Shown here: positions 6,875 to 13,788 of the stretch, piece after piece
Layout: each line of letters opens with the position of its first letter
How positions within the stretch are numbered: position 1 is the first letter of the stretch
Assembly: GCA_025966295.1 (NCBI GenBank)
Contig: JAOPVD010000193.1
Span: forward strand, 1 to 15,636
Reading direction: 5' to 3'
Origin: Frankiales bacterium
Lineage (GTDB): Bacteria; Actinomycetota; Actinomycetes; Mycobacteriales; SCTD01
DNA: 15,636 bases
Position numbers and translations under genes: made by a program
The notes under the pieces: model-generated
What the model was told of the DNA's origin: nothing
Databases searched by the model: none
Seen by the model: only the letters and a program-made list of their open reading frames with translations

Positions 6875-6880
6875 AGGAGG
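6874..6880 (+). promoter_or_regulatory. Shine-Dalgarno of the S8 protease
   Basis: AAGGAGG lies 8 bases before the ATG at 6889. It fixes the start just before the signal peptide rather than at 6775 or at the GTG at 6883. Confidence 0.75.
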
Positions 6881-6888
6881 GGGTGGAC

Positions 6889-8595
6889 ATGCGCAGAGGG
6901 ATGGCCGGCATCATCGGGGTCGCCGTCATGGCGGTGCTGGCGGCGGGGGGACCTGCCAGCGCCGCGGCCCCCGCAGAGCCCGTACCCCTCCAGCGCGTGG
7001 TGGTGCAGGCGTCCTCCAGCGCGGCGGCCGGCGCGGCCGTTCGGCAGGCCGGCGGCCGGGTGCTGCGCGAGCTCCCGATCATCGACGGTGTGGCGGCCGA
7101 GGTCCCGGCCGGGCGCGCGGTGCCCGGCGTGCTGGCGGTCACCCCCGACGGCGGTGTGCGGCCGAGCGATGTGGAGAGCACGTCCAGCAGCGCCGTCCCG
7201 CCGCGCAACGTCTACCGCGAGGCGACCCGGGTCGACGAGCTCGCGCCCCTCACCGCAGCGCAGCGGGCGGCCACGCCCCCGACCGTCGCCATCATCGACA
7301 CCGGCGTCTCGGATGTCGGGGGGCTCGGGGCCAAGCTGGTCCCGATGCCCGACCCCAACGTCGAGGGCAAGACCGCGGCGTGCGCCAACTTCAGCGCGGA
7401 GCCGACCTGCGACGACTCCTACGGGCACGGCACCTTCCTGGCCGGGCTCATCGCGGGCGGCGCGCCGTACCCCGGCATGGCGCCGCGCGCCCGGCTCGCC
7501 AGCATCAAGATCGCCGGTCGGGACGGCGCGGCCGACATCAGCCAGGTGCTGGCCGCTATCCAGTACGTCGTGTCGTTCAAGAGCCAGCTCAACATCCGGG
7601 TCCTCAACCTGTCCCTCGGGACCGACAGCAACAACGACCACCGCCGCGACCCGCTGAACCGGGCGGTCGAGCGGGCCTGGCGGGCCGGCATCGTCGTGGT
7701 GGTCGCCGCCAGCAACCGCGGCCCCGCCGCGCAGACCATCAGCAAGCCGGCCGACGACCCGCTGGTGCTCACCGTGGGTGCGGTCGACGACCACGCCACC
7801 GCGACCAGCGAGGACGACAGCGTCCCGGCCTTCAGCGGCCACGGCCCGGTGGTGCAGGGCACGGCCGGCGACCAGGTCACGGTCGCCAAGCCGGACGTCG
7901 TCGCGCCGGGCGTCGGGCTCATCTCGCTCGCCGTCCCGGGCAGCCGCATCGAGCAGTCCGCACCGCCGAGCGGGATCCCGGGCTACCGCCGCGGCAGCGG
8001 CACCTCGCAGTCGACGGCGGTGGTCTCCGGCGCGGCGGCCCTGCTGCTCGAGCGGGAGAGCGCACAGCGGCCGACGCCGCCCGACGAGGTGAAGGCGGCG
8101 CTGATGCTGGCCGCCCGCCGCATCGACACCTGGGCGGCCTCCGGGGCCGGGCTGATCGACGTGAAGCGGGCCACCCGGATGCGGGTCGAGGGCGTCAGCC
8201 AGCCCGACCCGCAGCGGTCGGACTCCGGGGGTCTCGACCTGAGCCGGGCGACCACGCTGGTCACCAGCTACCCCTGCGACCACCTCCGGGCGCAGCTCGA
8301 CGGCGAGGGCTGCTCGGTCGTGCAGGGGCAGCTGACCGCGCTCGCCACGACGAGCCCCCTGCTCAAGCAGCCCCGCCTGGTGCCGTTCGACTCGGCCGCC
8401 TACGACCGGATCTGGGACGCGACGACCTGGTACGGCAGCCAGTGGGTGCAGGGCAACAGCTGGTACGGCAACAGCTGGTACGGCAACTCCTGGTACGGCA
8501 ACAGCTGGTACGAGGCGGGCAGCCCGCAGGCGCAGAGCGCCGGGCCGCCGGTGGCGATCCTGCCAGGCTCGGCCTGGTACGGCGTCTGGAACTAG
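6889..8595 (+). CDS. Secreted S8 (subtilisin-like) serine protease with C-terminal Trp-Tyr repeats
   Basis: This 568-residue protease is predicted to be exported by Sec. It has a basic MRRG, a hydrophobic core, and a likely cleavage after ASA near residue 25. A short prodomain-like region (about 30-105) precedes the catalytic domain. The triad is intact: D137 in AIIDTGV, H180 in YGHGTFLAG, and S373 in GSGTSQSTAVVSG. The oxyanion Asn is N276 in AASNRG. The catalytic domain ends near 430. After a linker, the tail is rich in Trp and Tyr, with four tandem GNSWY units at 522-541, flanked by TWYGSQW and a terminal AWYGVWN. There is no LPXTG or clear membrane anchor. Its stop is 2 bp from the start of the large membrane phosphatase gene, implying co-expression. 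The substrate is unknown. Confidence 0.9.
   Translation: MRRGMAGIIGVAVMAVLAAGGPASAAAPAEPVPLQRVVVQASSSAAAGAAVRQAGGRVLRELPIIDGVAAEVPAGRAVPGVLAVTPDGGVRPSDVESTSSSAVPPRNVYREATRVDELAPLTAAQRAATPPTVAIIDTGVSDVGGLGAKLVPMPDPNVEGKTAACANFSAEPTCDDSYGHGTFLAGLIAGGAPYPGMAPRARLASIKIAGRDGAADISQVLAAIQYVVSFKSQLNIRVLNLSLGTDSNNDHRRDPLNRAVERAWRAGIVVVVAASNRGPAAQTISKPADDPLVLTVGAVDDHATATSEDDSVPAFSGHGPVVQGTAGDQVTVAKPDVVAPGVGLISLAVPGSRIEQSAPPSGIPGYRRGSGTSQSTAVVSGAAALLLERESAQRPTPPDEVKAALMLAARRIDTWAASGAGLIDVKRATRMRVEGVSQPDPQRSDSGGLDLSRATTLVTSYPCDHLRAQLDGEGCSVVQGQLTALATTSPLLKQPRLVPFDSAAYDRIWDATTWYGSQWVQGNSWYGNSWYGNSWYGNSWYEAGSPQAQSAGPPVAILPGSAWYGVWN
8452..8511 (+). repeat. Four tandem 15-bp repeats encoding GNSWY
   Basis: The unit GGCAACAGCTGGTAC occurs four times head to tail. 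The third copy has TCC in place of AGC but still encodes Ser. Each unit encodes Gly-Asn-Ser-Trp-Tyr in the protease C-terminus. The near-identical DNA suggests recent expansion by slippage, while the synonymous change shows the protein sequence is retained. Confidence 0.92.
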
Positions 8596-8597
8596 GG

Positions 8598-11339
8598 ATG
8601 AGCCAGGGGGGCAGGCGGGTCGCGGTCGCGGCCTACGTCTTGGCGGTCGGGGGCGCCGCGGCGGCGATCTCGCTGTCGTTGCCGGTGGTCGGCATCAGCG
8701 ACGCGCGGCTCTGGGTGCTGGTGGCCCTCGGGCTGCTGGTGGCGGCGGCCGAGTTCCTCCAGGTCCGCTTCCGGTTCGGCCGGCAGGTCGACGGGAGCAA
8801 CCTGGTCGAGGCGGCCATCGCGCCGTTGCTGGTCGTGGCTCCCGGGCTCACCGCGGTGCTGGTCGTGGCCGCCGGCCAGGTCATCGCGGCGGTGGTCCGG
8901 CGCAACCCGCCGGTCAAGGCCTGCTTCAACATCGCCCAGTGGTCGCTGGCCACGGCCGTCGCCTCGGCGCTGTGGCTGGCCGTGCCGGACCCGGACATCA
9001 CCACCTGGGCCGGGGCGGCCGCGCTGCTGTGCGCGGTCGCGGTCATCAGCGTGGTCAACCTGCTGGCCTTCACCGGCGCGATGGTGCTGGTCCGGGGGGA
9101 GTCGCCGGCGACGGTGCTGCGCCGGGTCGCGCCGGTCTTCGGTGGCGGCTGGTTGCCCGGCCTGGCGGTCAACGCCCTGCTCGGGCTGCTGTTCGCGCTG
9201 GCGTTCGCGGCGGCGCCGGCCGCGGTGGTGCTGTTCCCGGTGCCGTTGGTGGTGCTCCACCTGGCGTTCCGCGGCTACGCCGAGGCGCGAGCCGACCGCG
9301 CCCGCCTGGTGGGGATGCAGCGCGCCATCCGGGTCCTCACCGACCCGCTCGACCCGCGGCAGGCCATCGCCGACTTCCTGCGTGAGGCAGCCGCCTGCTT
9401 CGACACCCGGGCCGCCAGCCTGGTCCTCCGGGTCGAGGGCGGCCGGCAGGTGCACACCGTCGACACCGCGACCGACGAGGTCACGGTCAGCCTGCAGGCC
9501 GAGGACGAGGCCACCCTGGAGGCCGCCCTCACCGCCCAGCTCGGGCCGGTGCGGATCGTCGCCTCCGGCAACGGGCCGCTGTCGCGGGCGCTCGCGCTCT
9601 CCGGCCGGCAGGACTGCCTCGCCGCCCCGATGCTCGACGGCGGCAAGGCGCTCGGCGCGCTGCTGCTGCTCGAGCAGACCGGCGTCGAGGGGCGCAAGGA
9701 GGGCGAGCTGACGGTGCTCGAGGCGCTGGCCCGCGAGGCCGCCGGCGCGTTCGCCAAGGGCCGGCTGCTGGACTCGGTGCTCGAGGAGCGGCGCAAGCTC
9801 TCGACGGTCGTCAGCGCCACCTCCGACGGCATCGCCTCGCTCGGCGACGACGGCTCGGTGCGGTCCTGGAACCCGGCGCTCGAGCACATCACCGGGCTGT
9901 CCGAGCGGGTCGTCGTCGGCCGCTTCGACGCCCTGGCGCGCCTCGACGCCCGGACCCCTGCCGGCGAGCCCGTCGACCTGTCCGACTGGGCCGCCGGTGC
10001 CGAGCTGCCCGAGGAGCTCTCGGTCCGCAGCCAGACCGGTGGGCGCCGCCGCCTGTTCTGCTCCTACAGCCACGCCGACGACGGCAGCGGCGGCCGGGCC
10101 CTCGTGCTCGTCGCCCGCGACGTCACGCCGGTTCAGGAGTTCGAGGCGCTGCGCGCCGAGTTCGGCCGGCTGGTCGCGCAGGAGGCGGCCCGCCGCCTCG
10201 TGGTCGAGCAGCTGCAGGCCGCGGTGGTGCCCGACAAGCCGAACGTGCCGGGCGTCGAGCTGGCGGTGGCCTACGTCGCCTCCGACCCCAAGGAGCCGAC
10301 CGGCGGCGACCTCTGGGACTGGCACGTGATGCCCAACGGCGAGCTGCACATCGCCGTCGTGGACGTGCTCGGCCACGGCGTGGCGGCCACCAAGTCGGCG
10401 CTGTCGGTGGTCCACACGCTGCGCGCGGTCGCCCTCGACGACACCCCGCTCGAGGCCATGGTCGAGCGGACCGCCACGCTGCTCGAGCGGCAGGACCCGG
10501 AGCTGGTCGCGACCGTGGTGCTGGCCCGCCTGGACCCCCGCACCGGCCGGCTGCGGGTCGCCTCCGGCGGCCACCCGCCGGCGCTCGTGGTGTCCGCGGA
10601 CGGCCGGGTCCGACAGATCACCGCGACCGGGGGGGCCATCGGCTGGCCGGGGGCCGGCAGCGACGGCGTCGAGGAGGTCGTGCTCGCGCCCGGCGACGGC
10701 CTGCTGCTCTACACCGACGGCCTGGTGGAGGCCCGTAAGGACATCCTCGAGGGCCTGGACAGCCTGGCCCGCGAGACCGCCTCGTTGGCGCACCTCCCGG
10801 TCACCGAGATGACCGACGAGCTGGTGGCACGGGCGCTGGCCGGCGCGGACCGGCGGGACGACACCCTCGCCCTCGTCGTCCGGCGCAGCTCGGTCGCGGG
10901 CGCCGTCGTGCCGGTGCCGCTGCCGTCCGGCCGGTGGCAGATCGGGCCGGACCGGCACGCCGCGCAGCAGGCCCGCCGCGACGCGGTGCGTTGGCTGGAC
11001 GACCGCGGTGTCCCGGCCGGCGACGCCGCCCTCGTCATCGCCGAGCTGCTCGCCAACGCGGTGCGGGCGGCCCGCAGCATCGTGGTGCTCGAGCTCTCGG
11101 TCGAGCTCGGCCGAGTACACATCGCGGTCAGCGACGACGGGTCCGGCCTCGAGGAGCTGCCCGTCGACACCCTGCCGCCGCTCGACGCCGAAGGCAGCCG
11201 CGGGCTGTTCCTGGTCCGCAGGCTCAGCCACGGCCTGCTGCTCGACGGGAGCGCGGTGGGCACCACGGTGCGGTGCTGGCTGCCGACCACCGAGGCGGTG
11301 CTGCTCCCCGGCCAGCCCAGGCGCGACGTCGTCGGCTGA
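8598..11339 (+). CDS. Membrane GAF-PAS-SpoIIE phosphatase with RsbW-like ATPase domain
   Basis: This 913-residue sensor probably controls an anti-sigma-factor antagonist. Residues 1-225 are hydrophobic, with about six or seven transmembrane helices and an FNIAQWSLA motif. A GAF-like domain follows (about 240-390), then PAS (about 398-510), then a coiled linker. The SpoIIE/PP2C phosphatase (about 535-765) has metal ligands visible as GGDLWD (D571), DVLGHG (D589), YTDGLVE (D707) and RRDDT (D754/D755). The C-terminal HATPase_c domain (about 785-895) has the N-box ELLANAV (E816, N820), the G1 box DDGSG, and GSRGLFLVRRL. It therefore carries both a phosphatase and an RsbW-like kinase module, antagonistic activities in partner switching. 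The start is 2 bp after the protease stop with only a weak AGGG, so translation is probably coupled. The partner STAS protein and sigma factor are not in the window. Confidence 0.9.
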   Translation: MSQGGRRVAVAAYVLAVGGAAAAISLSLPVVGISDARLWVLVALGLLVAAAEFLQVRFRFGRQVDGSNLVEAAIAPLLVVAPGLTAVLVVAAGQVIAAVVRRNPPVKACFNIAQWSLATAVASALWLAVPDPDITTWAGAAALLCAVAVISVVNLLAFTGAMVLVRGESPATVLRRVAPVFGGGWLPGLAVNALLGLLFALAFAAAPAAVVLFPVPLVVLHLAFRGYAEARADRARLVGMQRAIRVLTDPLDPRQAIADFLREAAACFDTRAASLVLRVEGGRQVHTVDTATDEVTVSLQAEDEATLEAALTAQLGPVRIVASGNGPLSRALALSGRQDCLAAPMLDGGKALGALLLLEQTGVEGRKEGELTVLEALAREAAGAFAKGRLLDSVLEERRKLSTVVSATSDGIASLGDDGSVRSWNPALEHITGLSERVVVGRFDALARLDARTPAGEPVDLSDWAAGAELPEELSVRSQTGGRRRLFCSYSHADDGSGGRALVLVARDVTPVQEFEALRAEFGRLVAQEAARRLVVEQLQAAVVPDKPNVPGVELAVAYVASDPKEPTGGDLWDWHVMPNGELHIAVVDVLGHGVAATKSALSVVHTLRAVALDDTPLEAMVERTATLLERQDPELVATVVLARLDPRTGRLRVASGGHPPALVVSADGRVRQITATGGAIGWPGAGSDGVEEVVLAPGDGLLLYTDGLVEARKDILEGLDSLARETASLAHLPVTEMTDELVARALAGADRRDDTLALVVRRSSVAGAVVPVPLPSGRWQIGPDRHAAQQARRDAVRWLDDRGVPAGDAALVIAELLANAVRAARSIVVLELSVELGRVHIAVSDDGSGLEELPVDTLPPLDAEGSRGLFLVRRLSHGLLLDGSAVGTTVRCWLPTTEAVLLPGQPRRDVVG

Positions 11340-11371
11340 CGGCTCCCGTCAACGCGGCCGGCCGTCGCGCG

Positions 11372-11397
11372 CCGCCGAACCTCCCCGGGTACGGCGG
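11372..11397. terminator. Candidate bidirectional terminator hairpin
   Basis: CCGCCG (11372-11377) and CGGCGG (11392-11397) are complementary. An inner ACC/GGT pairing lies inside an otherwise 14-base loop. The hairpin sits in the 58-bp gap between two convergent stop codons. No U-tract is present, as is common for actinobacterial terminators. Confidence 0.4.
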
Positions 11398-12333
11398 TCA
11401 GCGCGGGCGGCGCGCCTGGCGGACGAGGGTCTCCGCGGTGAGGGTGCCCAGGCTGCGGTCGCCGTCCCGGACCTCGACCCGGCCGTCGCCGGCGAGCAGC
11501 GCGACGAGCGCCTGGCCCAGGTCGGCCGTCGCCGCGATCGAGGTGCCCGCTGTGCCCGGCTCGAGGTCCGACCTGTCGAGCGGGGTGACCGACAGCGCCT
11601 TCACGGTGCGGTCGGCGCCGACGAAGTCGGCGACGAAGGGCGTGGCCGGGTTGGTCAGCAGGGTCGCCGGGGTCGCGTGCTGCTCGAGGTGCCCACCCTG
11701 CCGCAGCACCGCGACCCGGTCACCGAGCCGGACCGCCTCGTCGATGTCGTGGGTGACCAGCACCACGGTGGTCCCGACCTCCTTCTGCAGCCGCAGGAAC
11801 TCGGTCTGCAGCCGCTCCCGGGAGACCGGGTCGACGGCGCTGAACGGCTCGTCCATCAGCATCACCAGCGGGTCGGCCGCCAGCGCCCGGGCGACCCCCA
11901 CCCGCTGGCGCTGCCCACCGGACAACTGCGCCGGGTAGCGGTCCCGGTAGATCGCCGGTTCGAGGCCGACCAGGTCCAGCAGCTCGTCGACCCGCCGGCG
12001 GATGCGGGCCTTGTCCCAGCCGAGCAGCTTCGGGACGGTGGCGACGTTGTCGCGGACCTTCAGGTGCGGGAACAGCCCGACGTTCTGGATGACGTAGCCG
12101 ACCCGGCGCCGTAGCTGCACGGGGTCGATGCGGCTGACGTCCTCGCCGTCGAGCAGCACCCGCCCGGCGGTCGGGTCGATGAGCCGGTTAAGCATCTTCA
12201 TGGTCGTGGTCTTGCCGCAGCCGGACGGGCCGACCAGGACGCAGAGCTCACCGCGACGCACCTCGAGGGACAGCTCCGCCACTGCGGTCGTGCCGTCGGC
12301 GTAGGTCTTGCTCACGCCCTCGAGCCGGATCAT
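11398..12333 (-). CDS. Osmoprotectant (glycine betaine/carnitine/choline type) ABC importer, ATP-binding subunit
   Basis: This 311-residue cytoplasmic ATPase powers the importer encoded by the divergent permease genes. Walker A is GPSGCGKTT at 35-43, Q-loop Q83, signature LSGGQRQRVG at 137-146, Walker B LVMLMDEP with D161/E162, and H-loop H195. Features such as MLNRLIDPTAG, IQNVGLFPHLKVRDNVATVP and ADFVGADRTVK are typical of OpuCA/ProV proteins. The C-terminal 75 residues are shorter than a full CBS pair, so ionic-strength sensing by two CBS domains is unlikely. The ATG at 12333 is supported by AGGA about 7 bases upstream. Its start codon is only 15 bp from the GTG of the first permease. It is convergent with the phosphatase gene. 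The family is sure; the exact solute is inferred. Confidence 0.9.
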   Translation of the reverse strand: MIRLEGVSKTYADGTTAVAELSLEVRRGELCVLVGPSGCGKTTTMKMLNRLIDPTAGRVLLDGEDVSRIDPVQLRRRVGYVIQNVGLFPHLKVRDNVATVPKLLGWDKARIRRRVDELLDLVGLEPAIYRDRYPAQLSGGQRQRVGVARALAADPLVMLMDEPFSAVDPVSRERLQTEFLRLQKEVGTTVVLVTHDIDEAVRLGDRVAVLRQGGHLEQHATPATLLTNPATPFVADFVGADRTVKALSVTPLDRSDLEPGTAGTSIAATADLGQALVALLAGDGRVEVRDGDRSLGTLTAETLVRQARRPR

Positions 12334-12348
12334 GGCATCGTCCTGCAC

Positions 12349-13017
12349 GTGCTGGTCCCTCCCGGTTCGCCGCCCAACCCGTGGATCAGCGTCGACTACG
12401 TGCGGGAGAACTCTGACGTACTCCTGGCCGCGACGCAGCAGCACATCGAGCTGGTGGCCCTCTCGATCGGCTTCGGGCTGCTGGTGGCGGTCCCGCTCGG
12501 GCTGCTGGTCCGGGGGCACCGCCGGCTGGAGTCGCTGCTGCTGGGCGCCACCGGGGTGCTCTACACGATCCCGTCGCTGGCGCTGTTCGCGGTGCTCGCG
12601 CCCGTCACCGGGCTGACGGTCACGACCGTCGTCATCGGGCTGACCGGCTACACGCTCCTGGTGCTCGTGCGCAACCTCCTGACCGGTCTCGCCGGCGTGC
12701 CGGAGGAGGTGCGCGAGTCGGCCCGCGGGATGGGCATGGGGCCGCTGCGGCTGCTGTGGCAGGTCGAGCTGCCGCTGGCGCTGCCGGCGGTGCTGGCCGG
12801 CGTCCGGGTCGCCACCGTCTCCACCGTCGCGCTCGCCACCGTCGGTGTGGTCGTCTCCAACGGTGGGCTGGGTCAGCTCATCTTCGAGGGCCTCAACCGC
12901 AACCTCTACCGGGCGGAGATCTTCACCGCGACGGTGCTGTGCGTGCTCCTCGCCGCCGTCGCCGACCTGCTGCTGCTGGGCCTGGAGCGGCTGCTCACCC
13001 CGTGGGCCCGGCGATGA
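12349..13017 (+). CDS. Osmoprotectant ABC importer, permease subunit (OpuCB/OpuCD type)
   Basis: This 222-residue inner-membrane subunit has about five or six transmembrane helices. The EAA-type loop that contacts the ATPase is seen at about 119-150 (EEVRESARGMGMGPLRLLWQ, then VELPLALPA). GVLYTIPSLALFAVLAP and VVSNGGLGQLIFEGLNRN are characteristic of OpuC-type permeases. The GTG at 12349 has no Shine-Dalgarno and lies within the palindrome GCACGTGC (12345-12352). An in-frame GTG at 12400 is a possible alternative that would remove 17 residues. The gene overlaps the next permease by 4 bp (ATGA). It is divergent from the ATPase gene. Confidence 0.9.
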   Translation: MLVPPGSPPNPWISVDYVRENSDVLLAATQQHIELVALSIGFGLLVAVPLGLLVRGHRRLESLLLGATGVLYTIPSLALFAVLAPVTGLTVTTVVIGLTGYTLLVLVRNLLTGLAGVPEEVRESARGMGMGPLRLLWQVELPLALPAVLAGVRVATVSTVALATVGVVVSNGGLGQLIFEGLNRNLYRAEIFTATVLCVLLAAVADLLLLGLERLLTPWARR

Positions 13018-13679
13018 GCCTGCTCGAGGACACCCTCGTCTGGCTCGGCGACCGGGCGCACTACCGCGGGGTCGACGGGGTGCCGCACCGACTGGTGGAG
13101 CACCTCTGGATCTCCGGGGCCGCGGTGGCGCTGGCCGCTCTGGTGGCGTTCCCGCTCGCCATCTGGCTCGGCCACAGCCCCCGGTTCCCGCGCGGGGGGA
13201 CCGCGGTGCTCTCGCTGTCGAACGCCTCCCGGGCGGTGCCGGTCTTCGCGGTCCTGGTGATGCTGGCGGCCACCCCGGTCGGCTTCGGGAACCGGGCGAC
13301 GATCGTGGCGCTGACGCTGTTCGCGCTGCCGCCGCTGCTGACCAACACCTTCGTCGGTGTGCGGGGCGTCGATCGGGACGTGGTCGAGGCGGCGCGCGGC
13401 AACGGCATGTCAGGGGGCCAGGTGCTGCGGGCCGTGGAGCTGCCGCTGGCGCTGCCGCTCATCGCGGCCGGCGTGCGCACCGCCGCGGTGCAGGTGGTCG
13501 CCACCGCCACCCTCGCGGCGTACGTCGGGGGTGGGGGGCTCGGGCGCTTCATCGCCGACGGGTTCGGGCAGGCCGACCCCGCCATGACCGCGGCGGGCGG
13601 CGTGCTCGTGGCGGCCCTCGCTCTGGTCCTCGAGCTCAGCCTCGGGCTGGTGCAGCGGCGGCTGACACCCCGATCGTGA
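13014..13679 (+). CDS. Osmoprotectant ABC importer, second permease subunit
   Basis: This 221-residue partner of the preceding permease likely forms a heterodimeric channel. A periplasm-facing or amphipathic N-terminus (1-30) is followed by about five transmembrane helices. The EAA loop is at about 120-152 (VDRDVVEAARGNGMSGGQ, then VELPLALPL). NASRAVPVFAVLVML and AAYVGGGGLGRFIADGF are typical of the family. The ATG overlaps the previous stop (ATGA), with translational coupling expected. A 109-bp gap precedes the binding-protein gene. Sequence relation to the first permease is clear in the EAA region, consistent with an old duplication. Confidence 0.9.
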   Translation: MSLLEDTLVWLGDRAHYRGVDGVPHRLVEHLWISGAAVALAALVAFPLAIWLGHSPRFPRGGTAVLSLSNASRAVPVFAVLVMLAATPVGFGNRATIVALTLFALPPLLTNTFVGVRGVDRDVVEAARGNGMSGGQVLRAVELPLALPLIAAGVRTAAVQVVATATLAAYVGGGGLGRFIADGFGQADPAMTAAGGVLVAALALVLELSLGLVQRRLTPRS

Positions 13680-13788
13680 CCCCCCGGTTGGTCGAACACC
13701 GCACCGTCTGGTTAGGTCAGTGGTGCGGGAGGACGAACCCGCCCAGACACGCGGTTGCACAGCGACCGGGACACAGGAGGCGGTCTCT
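13680..13788 (+). other. Leader of the binding-protein gene with a possible nested stem
   Basis: GTCTGG (13706-13711) can pair with CCAGAC (13743-13748). Inside it, GCGGG (13725-13729) can pair with CCCGC (13738-13742). Together they give a bulged hairpin. CAGGAGG at 13774-13780 lies 8 bases before the ATG and is a good Shine-Dalgarno. A TTGGTC/TTAGGT pair (13688, 13712; 18-base spacing) is a poor promoter match. Separate expression of the binding protein is plausible but unproven. Confidence 0.35.

Noticed and set aside
6795..8597. In-frame extension of the membrane phosphatase through the whole protease gene
   Set aside because: The upstream part is Arg/Gly/Ala low complexity in the wrong frame of the protease. 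The real start is the ATG at 8598, right before the first membrane helix.
8592..11231. Minus-strand open frame of 879 codons opposite the phosphatase gene
   Set aside because: His/Gln/Arg/Gly-rich composition with no motif. It is the antisense frame of a gene with intact domains.
12334..12519. N-terminal extension of the importer ATPase
   Set aside because: It overlaps the permease on the other strand and consists of charged low-complexity sequence. OpuCA-type proteins begin near MIRLEGVSKTY.
13720..13788. Earlier GTG start for the binding lipoprotein
   Set aside because: It would place 23 hydrophilic residues before the signal peptide. CAGGAGG points to the ATG at 13789.
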